Assembly (NCBI GenBank): GCA_021774195.1
Contig: JAJFJJ010000054.1
Span: 1 to 42,302 of the forward strand
Origin: Nitrosomonas sp.
GTDB taxonomy: Bacteria > Pseudomonadota > Gammaproteobacteria > Burkholderiales > Nitrosomonadaceae
Reading direction: 5' to 3'
Length of the DNA: 42,302 bases
Position 1 is the first letter of the stretch. Every line of letters starts with the position of its first letter. Positions 25,292 through 36,224 of this stretch are shown here, one piece after another. The notes below the pieces were generated by a model that saw nothing but the letters and a program-made list of their open reading frames with translations, ran no database searches and was not told where the DNA came from. A program made the position numbers and the translations under genes.

Positions 25292-27018
25292 TAGTTAGTC
25301 AAACAGCTCAAGTGAAACTGTTAAAATGGCGTTCTTTTTTGCTATTTGGGTTGTTGGTGTTTGGTTTGTTAGGTTTGGCTTGGAGAGCGTTGTATTTGCA
25401 AGTGATTCAAAAGGATTTTTTTCAGCAGAAAGGCGCGTCTCGTTATAGTCGGGTTGTTGAGATAGGTGTTAGCCGTGGCATGATCACGGATCGTCATGGC
25501 GAAGTATTGGCGATTAGTTCGCCAGTGGCATCGGTGGTTGCCGATCCGCAACGGGTGGAAATTACCGATGAACAATTGAAAAAGCTCTCTAGTTTGTTAG
25601 GGATGGATGCTCAAAAAGTTGGAGGCCGTTTAGGCAGAGAGAACAGTCGATTTGTTTATTTGAAACGCCAAGTAATACCTAGTGTTACGGAAAAAATCGT
25701 TGATTTAAATGTTCCTGGTATATTTCTGGAGAGCGAATCCAAACGGTATTATCCAGAGCGTGATATTGCAGCGCATGTATTGGGTTTTACCGATTTTAAA
25801 GATAATGGCCAGGAAGGTGTCGAACGGGGTTGGGAAAGTACGCTAGCTGGAGAGCTTGGTAGTCGTCGTGTTATTAAGGATAACAAAGGACGGATTATTG
25901 AAGATGTTGAAAATATCCGTATGCCGAAACAGGGGCAAGATATTGTCTTGTCTCTGGACAGAAGAATTCAATATCTTGCGCATCGTGAATTAAAACGGGC
26001 TTTTGAAGTACATCAAGCGGCATCTGGCAGTATAGTCGTCTTAGATGCGCAAACTGGTGAGGTTTTGGCGCTTACTAATTTGCCCGCCTATAATCCAAAT
26101 AGACGTTCCACCATTAGTGATGAAAGGATACGCAATCGTGCCTTGGTTGATGTTTATGAGCCTGGTTCGACATTAAAGCCGTTTTCTGTGGCAATTGCCA
26201 TTGAAACCGGGCTTGTCAGTCCGGATACCGTTTTGCAGACCGCACCCGGTACTTTCAAAATAGGTCGTTCCATCATTCGTGATGTGAGTGATAAAGGAGA
26301 CTTAACCGTTGCTGAAGTGATACAGACCTCCAGCAATGTCGGTACCGCAAAGATTGCTTTATCATTACCGCCGCAAACTTTATGGGAAATGTTGAATCGA
26401 TCCGGTTTCGGAGTTTCTACCGGGTCGGGCTTTCCAGGTGAAGCCAATGGACGGTTGCGTCCGTATAATACTTGGCGACCAATAGAGCAAGCGACATTGT
26501 CATATGGTCATGGCATGTCAGTTAGTTTGATGCAATTGGCACGTGCTTACACATTGTTTACTACTGGTGGGCAATTGATGCCGGTATCCCTGATCAAGCA
26601 AGATATGTCAGTGATGGGGCAACAAGTCATTTCTCGTGAGACGGCATTAGCGGTTAGTAATATGCTGGAGCTGGTCACCCAGCCAGGTGGAACGGCGCCA
26701 TTGGCTCAGATTAATGGCTACCGTGTGGCTGGTAAAACAGGGACGGCACATAAGTTGATTGACGGCCAATATGCTAAAAATATTTATACCTCATCATTTG
26801 TCGGTTACGCACCGGCGTCCAATCCTCGTTTAATTATTGCAGTTGTACTGGATGAGCCTTCCGCGGGTCAATATTTTGGCGGCGTGGTAGCCGCGCCTGT
26901 TTTCAGCCATGTGATGGCAGGTGCTTTGCGCATTTTAAATGCGCCCCATGATGCGCCTGCAAACAATGTTGTTTTGTTCCAGGCAGAGCAAGAAATGGAT
27001 GGCGAGGTAGGAGGTTGA
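25288..27018 (+). CDS. ftsI: Peptidoglycan D,D-transpeptidase FtsI (PBP3)
   Basis: FtsI cross-links septal peptidoglycan. The 576-aa inner-membrane protein has one N-terminal helix (about residues 16-36), the PBP dimerisation domain (about 60-210), and the transpeptidase domain with the active Ser294 in STLK (294-297), the SSN motif (348-350) and KTGTA (483-487). Length is normal for class B PBP3. It overlaps ftsL by 4 bp and is followed by murE after 2 bases. Confidence 0.97.
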   Translation: MIVSQTAQVKLLKWRSFLLFGLLVFGLLGLAWRALYLQVIQKDFFQQKGASRYSRVVEIGVSRGMITDRHGEVLAISSPVASVVADPQRVEITDEQLKKLSSLLGMDAQKVGGRLGRENSRFVYLKRQVIPSVTEKIVDLNVPGIFLESESKRYYPERDIAAHVLGFTDFKDNGQEGVERGWESTLAGELGSRRVIKDNKGRIIEDVENIRMPKQGQDIVLSLDRRIQYLAHRELKRAFEVHQAASGSIVVLDAQTGEVLALTNLPAYNPNRRSTISDERIRNRALVDVYEPGSTLKPFSVAIAIETGLVSPDTVLQTAPGTFKIGRSIIRDVSDKGDLTVAEVIQTSSNVGTAKIALSLPPQTLWEMLNRSGFGVSTGSGFPGEANGRLRPYNTWRPIEQATLSYGHGMSVSLMQLARAYTLFTTGGQLMPVSLIKQDMSVMGQQVISRETALAVSNMLELVTQPGGTAPLAQINGYRVAGKTGTAHKLIDGQYAKNIYTSSFVGYAPASNPRLIIAVVLDEPSAGQYFGGVVAAPVFSHVMAGALRILNAPHDAPANNVVLFQAEQEMDGEVGG

Positions 27019-27020
27019 AT

Positions 27021-28562
27021 ATGAGGGCTAACACAAATAATTCATTTGATTTTGAAGTGTTGGACCAATTGGGGGTTCCTATAAAACGCCTAGTGGTGGA
27101 TAGCCGAATGATCAAACAGGGTGATACCTTTATGGCTTATGCTGGCGAGCATCATGATGCGCGTGAATATATTCCTCAAGCAATTGCTGCAGGAGCGAAT
27201 GCGGTGTTATGGGATTCACGCAATTTCTTATGGGATCCCTCATGGCAGTTACCTGCTTTACCCATCGAGAACCTAAGAGAAAAATCTGGATTAATAGCTA
27301 GTCATGTCTATGGTCATCCTTCGAAGAAAATGCAGATGATCGGTATTACCGGAACGAATGGTAAGACCTCTTGTAGTCATTGGTATTTGCAGGCAATGCG
27401 GTTTTTGGGTAAAAAAACAGCAATAATTGGAACCATAGGCAATGGTTTTGAAGATGTACTTGAACCAACAGTTAATACCACGCCTGATGCGGTCAAGATA
27501 CAGCAGTTGTTAGCGAGTTATGTTCATGAAGGTTCTGAAAATGTTGTGATGGAAGTGTCATCACATGGCATTCAACAAGGGCGTGTTGCAGGAGTCGATT
27601 TCTCAGTGGCCGTGTTGACGAATTTGTCACGTGATCATCTAGATTATCACAAAGACATGGATAGTTATGCCGCGACTAAAGCGCAATTGTTTTTGCAACC
27701 AGGTCTGAAATATGCAGTACTCAATCTGGATGATGCTTTAGGTGTCAGTTTATCAAGGCAACTTGCTAGTGAATCAGTTCAAGTGATTGGCTATGGTTTC
27801 AAGAAGCAGCATAAATTTCTTTCAGCGCAATGCAAAACACTCATTGGTTCGAATTTAAAAGTCGGCATTGCTGGTCTGGAATTTGATATTGAATATGAAG
27901 GGGATAAAGAAAAACTAAAAACAGGTTTGATCGGACGATTTAATGCGGCAAATCTATTGGCTGTTATCGCTACTTTATTGGCCAGTGGTGTCAACTTTTT
28001 AGATGCTGTGCGTTCGCTGCAACATGTGCGTCCCATTCCAGGCCGTATGGAAATATTTGGCGGTATTAACCAGCCACTAGTGATTGTTGATTATGCGCAT
28101 ACACCTGATGCATTAAAAGAGGTGCTTGTGACGTTACGAGAAATTCTTGGTGAGACTGGGCCGAGTAGCGATACAGAAAAACGCAAAGCACGGTTGTTTT
28201 GTGTGGTTGGTTGTGGTGGCGAACGTGATAAAGGGAAAAGACCTTTAATTGGCGAAATCGCCACACACTATGCCGATGAGGTGATATTTACTAGTGATAA
28301 TCCTCGTAATGAAAGTCCCGCTGAGATTATTAAAGACATGATCGCAGGCGCGGCGGAAAAGAACTATCAGATTCAAGAAAACAGGGCATTAGCGATATAT
28401 CAGACTATTTATGGTGCTCGTCAAGGTAGTGTTGTGTTACTGGCTGGTAAAGGCCATGAGTGCTATCAGGAAATTGATGGAGAAAAAATACCTTTTAGTG
28501 ATGCCGAGACAGTGCGGCATGTTTTGCATGAATTAGCCTATAAAGCGCAGGGGCAAATATGA
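27021..28562 (+). CDS. murE: UDP-MurNAc-L-Ala-D-Glu:meso-diaminopimelate ligase
   Basis: MurE adds the third stem-peptide residue in the cytoplasm. The protein has the ATP loop GITGTNGKTS (near residue 110), the carbamylated-Lys region, and a C-terminal SDNPRNES. The DNPR motif is the marker of meso-diaminopimelate specificity. I chose ATG at 27021 because AGGAGG (27009-27014) lies 6 bases upstream; the in-frame TTG at 27015 directly abuts that site and cannot use it. The product is 513 aa, a usual length. Its stop overlaps the murF start by four bases. Confidence 0.96.
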   Translation: MRANTNNSFDFEVLDQLGVPIKRLVVDSRMIKQGDTFMAYAGEHHDAREYIPQAIAAGANAVLWDSRNFLWDPSWQLPALPIENLREKSGLIASHVYGHPSKKMQMIGITGTNGKTSCSHWYLQAMRFLGKKTAIIGTIGNGFEDVLEPTVNTTPDAVKIQQLLASYVHEGSENVVMEVSSHGIQQGRVAGVDFSVAVLTNLSRDHLDYHKDMDSYAATKAQLFLQPGLKYAVLNLDDALGVSLSRQLASESVQVIGYGFKKQHKFLSAQCKTLIGSNLKVGIAGLEFDIEYEGDKEKLKTGLIGRFNAANLLAVIATLLASGVNFLDAVRSLQHVRPIPGRMEIFGGINQPLVIVDYAHTPDALKEVLVTLREILGETGPSSDTEKRKARLFCVVGCGGERDKGKRPLIGEIATHYADEVIFTSDNPRNESPAEIIKDMIAGAAEKNYQIQENRALAIYQTIYGARQGSVVLLAGKGHECYQEIDGEKIPFSDAETVRHVLHELAYKAQGQI

Positions 28563-29941
28563 TGACGGTGCAGGAGGTAGCACAGGCATTGCAGGTTGAT
28601 TGGCACGGTAAAAATATACTTTTTGACGGAGTAAGTACGGACACCCGCACGCTGAAGCATGGAAACTTGTTTGTTGCTTTGTCAGGAGAACGATTTGATG
28701 GTGACGAGTTTGTTAATGAGGCAAAGCAAAAAGGCGCAGTTGCGGCAATGATTGGGAAAGCAGCTGTTCTCAAGTCTGTGCCAACCGACTTTCCTTTGTT
28801 GCGGGTTGAAGATGCACGTTTGGGGCTAGGGCAGTTGGCTGCTTACTGGCGAATGCGTTTCAAGATGCCAGTGATTGGCGTGACGGGCAGCAATGGCAAA
28901 ACCACTGTTAAAGAAATGATTGCGGCTATATTGCGTCAAGTGACAGTGCACCATGCAGTTGAACAAGATAACGGTGTGTTGGCAACTGAAGGTAACTTGA
29001 ACAATGATATTGGCGTGCCGCAAATGTTGCTTCGTATGCGTGAAAAACATCAGTATGCGGTGATTGAAATGGGCATGAATCATGTGGGTGAGATTTCATA
29101 CCTGACTAAGATGACTAGACCGGATGTGGTGGTGATCACTAATGCCGGTGCAGCACATATTGAGGGTTTAGGATCAGTTGAAACTGTTGCACAAGCAAAA
29201 GGCGAGATTTTTAAAGGGCTAAATCAGCAGGGCACAGCGGTGATTAATGCGGATGATGATTATGCACCATTATGGCGAAATCTGGCTGGAGAAAGACGGG
29301 TGATTGATTTTGGTTTGAATGCCGATGCCCAAGTTAGTGCGGAGTTCTCTACTCGTGTGGTTGATGGCAGCATTGTTTTGAGATTGCCCGGTGGAAGCGA
29401 AAAAGTACATTTGCAAACTTATGGAATACATAACATTAAAAATGCAATAGCAGCGGCAGCAGTGGCTGTTGCACTGGATGTTGACAAGAAAAAGATAGCT
29501 ATTGGTTTGGAAACCTTCAAAGGCGTTCCTGGACGAATGCAAAAGAAGCAGGGGCTCCATAATGCGACATTAATCGATGATACCTATAACGCAAACCCAG
29601 AGTCGGTACGAGCTGCGTTGGCTTTTCTAGCAACGATTGAAGGTAAGAAAATCTTGGTGCTTGGAGATATGGGAGAACTGGGTGAATCAGCCGTTGATTT
29701 GCATCGAGATATTGGTAAAGAAGCAAAGCTTAGTGGATTGGAACAATTATTGGCATTGGGGGAATTAAGTGCGCATACCGTAGAGGGTTTTGGTCACGGT
29801 GGGCGTCATTTTGACACGATTGATGAATTGCTGGATGCCGTTAATCAGTTACTGACGTCTGATGTCACTTTGTTAGTTAAGGGTTCCCGTTTCATGCAAA
29901 TGGAACGGGTAATTAAGCAGTTTGAAGTTCATGCTGAATAA
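28559..29941 (+). CDS. murF: UDP-MurNAc-tripeptide:D-Ala-D-Ala ligase
   Basis: MurF attaches D-Ala-D-Ala to complete the pentapeptide precursor. The 460-aa protein has the Mur ligase ATP loop [13 protein letters not shown], the central VIEMGMNHVGEISYL, NADDDYAPLW, and LIDDTYNANPESVRAAL, which is characteristic of MurF. The ATG overlaps the murE stop (ATGA). A 75-bp gap to mraY contains a 14-codon frame with a good Shine-Dalgarno. Confidence 0.96.
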   Translation: MMTVQEVAQALQVDWHGKNILFDGVSTDTRTLKHGNLFVALSGERFDGDEFVNEAKQKGAVAAMIGKAAVLKSVPTDFPLLRVEDARLGLGQLAAYWRMRFKMPVIGVTGSNGKTTVKEMIAAILRQVTVHHAVEQDNGVLATEGNLNNDIGVPQMLLRMREKHQYAVIEMGMNHVGEISYLTKMTRPDVVVITNAGAAHIEGLGSVETVAQAKGEIFKGLNQQGTAVINADDDYAPLWRNLAGERRVIDFGLNADAQVSAEFSTRVVDGSIVLRLPGGSEKVHLQTYGIHNIKNAIAAAAVAVALDVDKKKIAIGLETFKGVPGRMQKKQGLHNATLIDDTYNANPESVRAALAFLATIEGKKILVLGDMGELGESAVDLHRDIGKEAKLSGLEQLLALGELSAHTVEGFGHGGRHFDTIDELLDAVNQLLTSDVTLLVKGSRFMQMERVIKQFEVHAE

Positions 29942-29981
29942 TAACCATCTAAAGGATAAATGGATACTAGAGGTGAAAGCA

Positions 29982-30026
29982 ATGCGGAAAATTAAATTAG
30001 GCACGTTGGACAGTTTATGCTGCTAA
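29982..30026 (+). CDS. Possible 14-aa leader peptide overlapping the mraY start
   Basis: ATG at 29982 is preceded by AGAGGTGA with 8 bases between GAGG and the ATG. The frame ends in TAA at 30024-30026, just inside mraY: that TAA overlaps the fourth mraY codon (TAATG). mraY itself has only a weak GGA upstream, so this small frame may deliver ribosomes to it. It could equally be chance. The peptide is basic at the start and ends in two Cys. Confidence 0.3.
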   Translation: MRKIKLGTLDSLCC

Positions 30027-31102
30027 TGCTTTCTCAGTGGCTGGCTGAAGACATCCGCGCTTTTAATGTGTTTAGCTACATAACATTGCGCACTATGTTG
30101 GCTGCGTTAACGGCTTTGGCTATTTCATTTGTGATTGGTCCGGTCATGATTCGGAAATTGACCGCATACAAGATTGGTCAGTCGGTACGTGATGATGGTC
30201 CACAAACACATTTGATTAAAGCTGGAACACCCACTATGGGTGGTGCATTGATATTAGTTTCAATTATATTTACGACGTTGCTTTGGGCTGATCTGAATAA
30301 TCATTATGTTTGGGTGGTGTTATTAACGACATTGGGTTTTGGCGTGATTGGTTGGGTGGACGATTACCGGAAGGTGGTTTATCAAAATCCGAAAGGTTTA
30401 TCGGCGGGCACCAAAATTTTTTGGCAATCATTGATCGCGATTGCGGTTGCAGTTTATCTAGTAGGTGCAGCCGAACTACCTGCTCATACCGATATGATCG
30501 TTCCATTTTTTAAGGAAGTGGCTATTCCATTAGGTACGCTCGGGTTTGTTGTTTTAACTTATCTTGTCATTGTGGGTACCAGTAATGCAGTGAATCTGAC
30601 AGATGGACTGGATGGACTGGCGATTATGCCGACTGTTATGGTTGGCGGTGCACTGGCAATTTTCGCTTATTTGTCGGGTCATGTGGTGTTCGCTAATTAT
30701 CTGGGTATTCCTTATATCCCAGATGCTGGTGAGCTTTCAGTGTTTTGTGGTGCGTTAACCGGTGCGGGTCTTGCATTTTTGTGGTTTAACACTTATCCAG
30801 CTGAAGTATTTATGGGTGATGTCGGCGCTTTAGCGCTGGGAGCTGCGTTGGGTATTATTGCTGTGATTGTACGTCAGGAAATTGTTTTGGTCATAATGGG
30901 TGGAGTCTTTGTTATAGAAGCTTTATCGGTGATGCTGCAAGTGGCTTCTTACAAATTACGCGGCAAACGTGTTTTTCGTATGGCGCCGCTACATCATCAT
31001 TTTGAGTTAAAGGGCTGGCAAGAAAATCAGGTGGTTGTGAGATTCTGGATTATTACCATTATATTGGTGTTGATCGGCTTATCGACACTGAAATTACGAT
31101 GA
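30017..31102 (+). CDS. mraY: Phospho-MurNAc-pentapeptide transferase MraY
   Basis: MraY makes lipid I by moving phospho-MurNAc-pentapeptide to undecaprenyl phosphate at the inner membrane. The 361-aa protein has about ten membrane spans, the catalytic motifs [18 protein letters not shown] (Asp pair), [13 protein letters not shown] and [13 protein letters not shown], and the His-rich loop [14 protein letters not shown] chose ATG at 30017, since [21 protein letters not shown] is the usual betaproteobacterial N-terminus; the Met at 30026 is an alternative. The stop overlaps the murD start by four bases. Confidence 0.97.
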   Translation: MLLMLSQWLAEDIRAFNVFSYITLRTMLAALTALAISFVIGPVMIRKLTAYKIGQSVRDDGPQTHLIKAGTPTMGGALILVSIIFTTLLWADLNNHYVWVVLLTTLGFGVIGWVDDYRKVVYQNPKGLSAGTKIFWQSLIAIAVAVYLVGAAELPAHTDMIVPFFKEVAIPLGTLGFVVLTYLVIVGTSNAVNLTDGLDGLAIMPTVMVGGALAIFAYLSGHVVFANYLGIPYIPDAGELSVFCGALTGAGLAFLWFNTYPAEVFMGDVGALALGAALGIIAVIVRQEIVLVIMGGVFVIEALSVMLQVASYKLRGKRVFRMAPLHHHFELKGWQENQVVVRFWIITIILVLIGLSTLKLR

Positions 31103-32514
31103 ACTTACAGGGTAAAACGGTATTGGTACTCGGTATGGGGGAAACTGGATTGTCACTGGTGAAATGGTTGTCACGTATGGGTGCAAATTTACGTGTGGCT
31201 GACAGTCGCATGAACCCACCTAATTGGGAAGCTTTGGCCAAGATGTTTCCTGGTGTACCAGCATTTAAGGGACAGTTTGAAACAGAAATGTTTGATGATG
31301 TGGAGATGATTGCGGTGAGTCCAGGAGTGCCATTAGTGGAGCCGTGTATACAACAGGCTCGGGAGCGTGGGATTCCGATAGTCGGTGATATTGCATTATT
31401 TGTTTCGATGTTAGATGACAATAATCAGCCGAAACCTAAGATTGTGGCAATTACCGGTTCAAATGGTAAAACAACCGTGACCGCTATGGTTGGTGCGATG
31501 TTAAAGAAAGCTGGCTGGGATGTAGAGGTGGCTGGGAATATTGGACCGGCAGTATTGGATGTATGGATGCAGCGATTTGATGCGGGAAAGTTGCCGCAGG
31601 TATGGGTGTTGGAGGTTTCAAGTTTCCAACTTGAAACAACTCAGTGCCTTAATGCGGATGCAGCTACGATTTTGAATATCAGTGAGGATCATTTGGATCG
31701 TTATGCAAGCATTTGTGACTATGCATCTGCTAAAGCAGGCGTTTTTTCCTGTGATCAGGTGAAAAGCGGTGTGCAGGTGTTAAATCGGGATGATTCAGCA
31801 GTTTCTGCCATGGCGATAGCAAGTCGTAAATGTGTCACTTTTGGTTTGGGTGAACCGGATACAGAGAGCAATTTTGGTCTATCTAATGATGGTTATGATG
31901 TGTGGCTAATGGAAGGTAGTGCACAACTAATAAAAACTAGCGAATTGATTGTGAATGGGTTTCATAATGCGCTAAATGCATTGGCTGCAGTGGCTTTGTG
32001 TCGCGCTTTAGGGGCGCCAATTGACCCGTTGGTGAGTGCTTTAAGGGAATTTCGAGGGCTTCCGCACAGAATGGAAAAAGTTGCCGTATTTGATGGCATT
32101 ACTTTTATTGATGATTCCAAAAGCACAAATGTCGGTGCAACATTGGCTGCGTTAAAAGGTATGGGGCAAAAAGTGATCTTGATTGCTGGAGGTGATGGCA
32201 AGGGGCAAGATTTTACGGTTCTAAAATCGGCAGTTTCCGATTATGCACGTGCTGTTGTATTGATTGGGCGTGATGCTGACAAAATTAATGTCGCGTTGGA
32301 AGGTGGTGGAATCCCCGTTTATTTAGCGGTGACCATGGAAGAAGCCATGCAGAAAAGTTTTTTGCTAGCTCAGGCAGGTGATGTCGTGTTGTTATCTCCG
32401 GCATGCGCCAGTTTTGATATGTTTCGTGATTATATCCATCGTGCAGAAGTGTTTGTGGAGGCTGTGAAGGATATAGAAACAAAGTTTTTTAATTTTGGAC
32501 GGAAAGAACACTAA
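31099..32514 (+). CDS. murD: UDP-MurNAc-L-alanine:D-glutamate ligase
   Basis: MurD adds D-Glu to UDP-MurNAc-L-Ala. The 471-aa cytosolic protein has an N-terminal Rossmann-like UDP-binding domain ([17 protein letters not shown]), the ATP loop [14 protein letters not shown], the [12 protein letters not shown] motif and the C-terminal [16 protein letters not shown], all typical. The ATG overlaps the mraY stop. ftsW starts 3 bases after the murD stop. Confidence 0.96.
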   Translation: MNLQGKTVLVLGMGETGLSLVKWLSRMGANLRVADSRMNPPNWEALAKMFPGVPAFKGQFETEMFDDVEMIAVSPGVPLVEPCIQQARERGIPIVGDIALFVSMLDDNNQPKPKIVAITGSNGKTTVTAMVGAMLKKAGWDVEVAGNIGPAVLDVWMQRFDAGKLPQVWVLEVSSFQLETTQCLNADAATILNISEDHLDRYASICDYASAKAGVFSCDQVKSGVQVLNRDDSAVSAMAIASRKCVTFGLGEPDTESNFGLSNDGYDVWLMEGSAQLIKTSELIVNGFHNALNALAAVALCRALGAPIDPLVSALREFRGLPHRMEKVAVFDGITFIDDSKSTNVGATLAALKGMGQKVILIAGGDGKGQDFTVLKSAVSDYARAVVLIGRDADKINVALEGGGIPVYLAVTMEEAMQKSFLLAQAGDVVLLSPACASFDMFRDYIHRAEVFVEAVKDIETKFFNFGRKEH

Positions 32515-32517
32515 GTC

Positions 32518-33678
32518 ATGATTGTTTTAGCAAACAGACAAAATAAAAAAATATTCGCCGATTTTGATCAGGCGTTGATTTGGTCTGTCACGCTATTATT
32601 GTGTTTAGGTCTAGTGATGGTTTATTCCGCATCAATTGTGATTGCTGAAGCGCAATTTGGAGAAAATCGTTCCAATCATTATTTAATTCGACATAGTCTT
32701 TATCTTAGTGTGGGGCTGTTGTTTGGTTTTGTCGCTTTTCAGGTACCGCTAGTGATATGGCAGAAATATGCGACTTATCCAGTCTTATTTGTTGGGTTGT
32801 TGTTGGTGCTGGTACTAGTGCCGGCCATTGGCATTGAAGTCAATGGGAGTCGACGTTGGTTGTCACTATATGTGGTTAATTTGCAGCCTTCGGAATTCAT
32901 GAAACTGTTTATGGTTATTTATGCCGCCGACTACGCCATACGACGATCTGCTGATGTAGACAGTTTTTTCAAAGGCTTCTTGCCCATGCTGGTGGTGATC
33001 TCGGTGGTTGGTGTCTTGCTACTTTTGGAGCCGGATTTTGGCGCTTTTGTGGTTGTAACAGTGCTAGCGCTGTGTATTTTATTTTTGGGTGGTTTTAGCC
33101 TAAAAATTTTTGCTGGTTTGATCGTGTCAATGGGGTTCGGGTTGTATGCATTGATCCTTAGTTCACCTTATCGTTTAGATCGGATTGTTGCTTTTATGGA
33201 TCCATGGGCAGATCCATTTGGAAAGGGATATCAGCTCAGTCATGCATTAATTGCATTTGGTCGTGGTGAATGGCTAGGTGTTGGTCTAGGCAGCAGTGTG
33301 GAAAAACAATTCTACCTGCCTGAGGCACACACCGATTTTCTGTTGGCAGTGCTTGCTGAAGAGCTTGGTTTTGTCGGTGTGGTGGTGGTCATCATGCTGT
33401 TTGTTTGGTTGGTCTATCGCGCGTTTGTGATTGGTCGACGAGCAGCAAAGCTGGAGTGTCATTTTGCTGCGTTAGTGGCACAGGGAATCGGAATATGGAT
33501 TGGGGTGCAGGCGTTGATCAATATGGGTGTCAACATGGGAGTATTGCCCACTAAAGGGTTGACGCTTCCTTTGATGAGTTTTGGTGGTAGCAGTATTGTC
33601 GCTAACTGCATAGCGCTTGCGATCTTAATACGTGTGGATTGGGAAAATCGTCAGCGGCTACGAGGTAAATTGGTATGA
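32518..33678 (+). CDS. ftsW: Septal peptidoglycan glycosyltransferase FtsW
   Basis: FtsW is the SEDS-family polymerase that works with FtsI at the septum. The 386-aa protein has about ten membrane helices, the SEDS stretch NGSRRWL and LQPSEFMKL, the LEPDFG motif near the catalytic loop, [21 protein letters not shown], and [10 protein letters not shown] near the end. Length is normal. It lies between murD and murG on the same strand with no internal terminator. Confidence 0.96.
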   Translation: MIVLANRQNKKIFADFDQALIWSVTLLLCLGLVMVYSASIVIAEAQFGENRSNHYLIRHSLYLSVGLLFGFVAFQVPLVIWQKYATYPVLFVGLLLVLVLVPAIGIEVNGSRRWLSLYVVNLQPSEFMKLFMVIYAADYAIRRSADVDSFFKGFLPMLVVISVVGVLLLLEPDFGAFVVVTVLALCILFLGGFSLKIFAGLIVSMGFGLYALILSSPYRLDRIVAFMDPWADPFGKGYQLSHALIAFGRGEWLGVGLGSSVEKQFYLPEAHTDFLLAVLAEELGFVGVVVVIMLFVWLVYRAFVIGRRAAKLECHFAALVAQGIGIWIGVQALINMGVNMGVLPTKGLTLPLMSFGGSSIVANCIALAILIRVDWENRQRLRGKLV

Positions 33679-33718
33679 GATGTGCGATAGCTTCCGGTAG
33701 AAAGATGGGGATCGTTTG

Positions 33719-34795
33719 ATGAGGAAAACGATTTTAATCATGGCGGGTGGTACTGGTGGACATGTGTTCCCAGGGCTTGCGGTCGCTGATTATCTGAGAG
33801 ATCTAGGGTGGCGCGTGGTGTGGTTAGGCACCCGCGCAGGGATGGAGCAAAAGATAGTGCCCAAACGGGGTTATGACATTGAGCTGATCGATTTTTCTGG
33901 GCTGCGAGGTAAACGAGCAATGATTTGGTTAACACTGCCTTTTCGGTTAATACGGGCATTTATGCAAAGTGCCCGGGTTATACGCCGGATAAAGCCGGAC
34001 GTTGTTTTGGGGATGGGTGGTTTTCCAGCTTTTCCGGGTGGCATGATGGCGTCATTGCTTAATAAACCATTAATTATTCATGAACAGAACTCAATACTGG
34101 GTTTGACGAATAAAGTATTGGCCAAAGTGGCAGATAAGGTTTTTCTAGGTTTTCCAAAAGCCATGCAAGTTGACGATAATAAAGTGTTTTTCTCAGGCAA
34201 TCCAGTGCGTAAAGAGATTGCAGAAATTGATGCGCCTGAAGAAAGATATGCAGGACGGGATCAACAATTTCGGTTGTTGGTTGTGGGGGGAAGTCTAGGC
34301 GCGCAAGTATTAAATACGATGGTGCCGCAAGCCATGCAACTCATGTCGGAGCAAGAACGCCCTTATGTCATACATCAGGCTGGTGCACACCATTTGGCTG
34401 TTTTGAAAAAAAATTATGCTGAATTGGGAGTGGTTGGTGAACAAATTGCGTTTATTGATGATATGGCAGCGAAATATGCAAACTGTGATTTGGTGTTGTG
34501 CCGTGCAGGTGCATTGACTATTGCAGAACTGGCGGCGGCGGGTGTGCCCAGTATTTTGGTGCCATACCCTTATGCAGTGGATGATCATCAAACCAGTAAT
34601 GCGAAATTCTTAAGTGAGGTAGGCGCTGCTGTGTTGCTGCCACAAAATGAATTGAATGCGCAGAAACTGACGCAGTTGTTGTTGAGTATGACACGTGAAA
34701 AGTTGTTGGAAATGGCTGTTGCAGCGCGGGCGCAAGCAAAACCGGAAGCAACAGTACTAGTAGCGAATGCATGTATCCAAATGAGTGAGGCTTAA
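33719..34795 (+). CDS. murG: UDP-GlcNAc:lipid I N-acetylglucosaminyltransferase MurG
   Basis: MurG adds GlcNAc to lipid I to form lipid II at the cytoplasmic face of the membrane. The protein begins [22 protein letters not shown], the GT28 N-terminal loop, and has [27 protein letters not shown], and the C-terminal [24 protein letters not shown] nucleotide-sugar site. I chose ATG at 33719, with GGGG 8 bases upstream, rather than the TTG one codon before. The product is 358 aa. murC starts 2 bases after the stop. Confidence 0.96.
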   Translation: MRKTILIMAGGTGGHVFPGLAVADYLRDLGWRVVWLGTRAGMEQKIVPKRGYDIELIDFSGLRGKRAMIWLTLPFRLIRAFMQSARVIRRIKPDVVLGMGGFPAFPGGMMASLLNKPLIIHEQNSILGLTNKVLAKVADKVFLGFPKAMQVDDNKVFFSGNPVRKEIAEIDAPEERYAGRDQQFRLLVVGGSLGAQVLNTMVPQAMQLMSEQERPYVIHQAGAHHLAVLKKNYAELGVVGEQIAFIDDMAAKYANCDLVLCRAGALTIAELAAAGVPSILVPYPYAVDDHQTSNAKFLSEVGAAVLLPQNELNAQKLTQLLLSMTREKLLEMAVAARAQAKPEATVLVANACIQMSEA

Positions 34796-34797
34796 AG

Positions 34798-36219
34798 ATG
34801 AAACATAAAGTTAATCATATTCATTTCGTTGGAATCGGTGGCTCGGGAATGAGCGGTATTGCCGAAATATTGTTTAATCTGGATTATCGGGTCAGTGGTT
34901 CAGATTTATCCGAGAGTGCAGTGACAAAACGACTGCGGAGTTTTGGAATTACCGTTTATACCGGCCATCATGGCGACCAGATTGTTGGGGCAGATGTGGT
35001 CGTGACTTCAACCGCAGTAGATTCTGATAATCCAGAGGTGATCGCGGCACGCAAAAATAACATTCCGGTTGTTCCACGAGCATTGATGTTGGCTGAGTTA
35101 CTACGATTGCGCCGAGGTATCGCGATAGCTGGAACACATGGAAAAACAACAACGACTAGTTTGGTAGCGAGTATTTTGGCAACTGCGGAAATGGACCCAA
35201 CATTTGTTATTGGTGGACGATTAGCTGCGGCAGGTTGTCACGCCAAATTAGGCAGTGGTGAATTTATTGTCGTTGAAGCGGATGAATCAGATGCTTCCTT
35301 TCTTTATTTGCAGCCGGTACTGACGGTAGTGACCAATATTGATGCGGACCATATGGAAACGTATGGCCATGACTTCAATCGGTTAAAACAGACTTTCGTA
35401 GAATTCACTCAACATTTGCCCTTTTATGGTATGGCCATACTCTGTATTGATGACGAGAATGTACGTGAATTGATGCCTCAGATTGCAAAACCGATCACCA
35501 CTTACGGGTTGTCGGAAGACGCAGAAGTACACGCAGTTAATATTCGGCACAACAGCGGCCAAATGCATTTCACCGCTGTGGTAGGCGTGAATGGTTCGGC
35601 TCGTCATTTGGACATCACACTTAATTTGCCAGGACTGCATAACATACAGAATGCGTTAGCTGCGATTGCTGTGGCGAATGAAATCGGTGTGTCAGATGAA
35701 GCAATTGTTCAGGCATTATCAGAGTTTCGGGGTGTAGAAAGGCGATTCCAACAATATGGCGAGATCAAATTATCCAATCAGCAGCAATTTTCATTGATAG
35801 ATGATTATGGCCATCACCCGGCAGAGATAAAGGCCACAATTCAGGCTGCGCGTGGGGCATTCCCAGGTAGACGGCTGGTGCTGGCTTTTCAACCGCATCG
35901 ATTTAGTCGTACCCGTGATTTGTTTGAGGATTTTGTCAAAGTTTTGTCCAGAGCGGATGCTTTGTTACTGACAGCGGTTTATCCGGCGGGTGAAGACACA
36001 TTGGTCGCGGCAGACAGTAAATCATTGGCGCGTGCGATACGGGTGCAAGGGAAAGTTGAACCGATTTATGCGGAAACCGTTGATGATTTGACTGAAGCGG
36101 TTATTGACGTGGCGCAAGATGGTGATGTGGTTTTGGTGATGGGTGCTGGTTCGGTATCCAGAGTGGCACCAGGAATTGCTAGTTTAAAAAAGAATTTAAC
36201 CATTGTGAATGGTAGCTAA
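34798..36219 (+). CDS. murC: UDP-N-acetylmuramate:L-alanine ligase
   Basis: MurC adds the first stem-peptide residue. The 473-aa protein shows the N-terminal [17 protein letters not shown], the ATP loop [44 protein letters not shown], and [14 protein letters not shown], all diagnostic for MurC rather than MurD, E or F. Length is normal. murB starts 5 bases after the stop. Confidence 0.97.
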   Translation: MKHKVNHIHFVGIGGSGMSGIAEILFNLDYRVSGSDLSESAVTKRLRSFGITVYTGHHGDQIVGADVVVTSTAVDSDNPEVIAARKNNIPVVPRALMLAELLRLRRGIAIAGTHGKTTTTSLVASILATAEMDPTFVIGGRLAAAGCHAKLGSGEFIVVEADESDASFLYLQPVLTVVTNIDADHMETYGHDFNRLKQTFVEFTQHLPFYGMAILCIDDENVRELMPQIAKPITTYGLSEDAEVHAVNIRHNSGQMHFTAVVGVNGSARHLDITLNLPGLHNIQNALAAIAVANEIGVSDEAIVQALSEFRGVERRFQQYGEIKLSNQQQFSLIDDYGHHPAEIKATIQAARGAFPGRRLVLAFQPHRFSRTRDLFEDFVKVLSRADALLLTAVYPAGEDTLVAADSKSLARAIRVQGKVEPIYAETVDDLTEAVIDVAQDGDVVLVMGAGSVSRVAPGIASLKKNLTIVNGS

Positions 36220-36224
36220 AAAAG

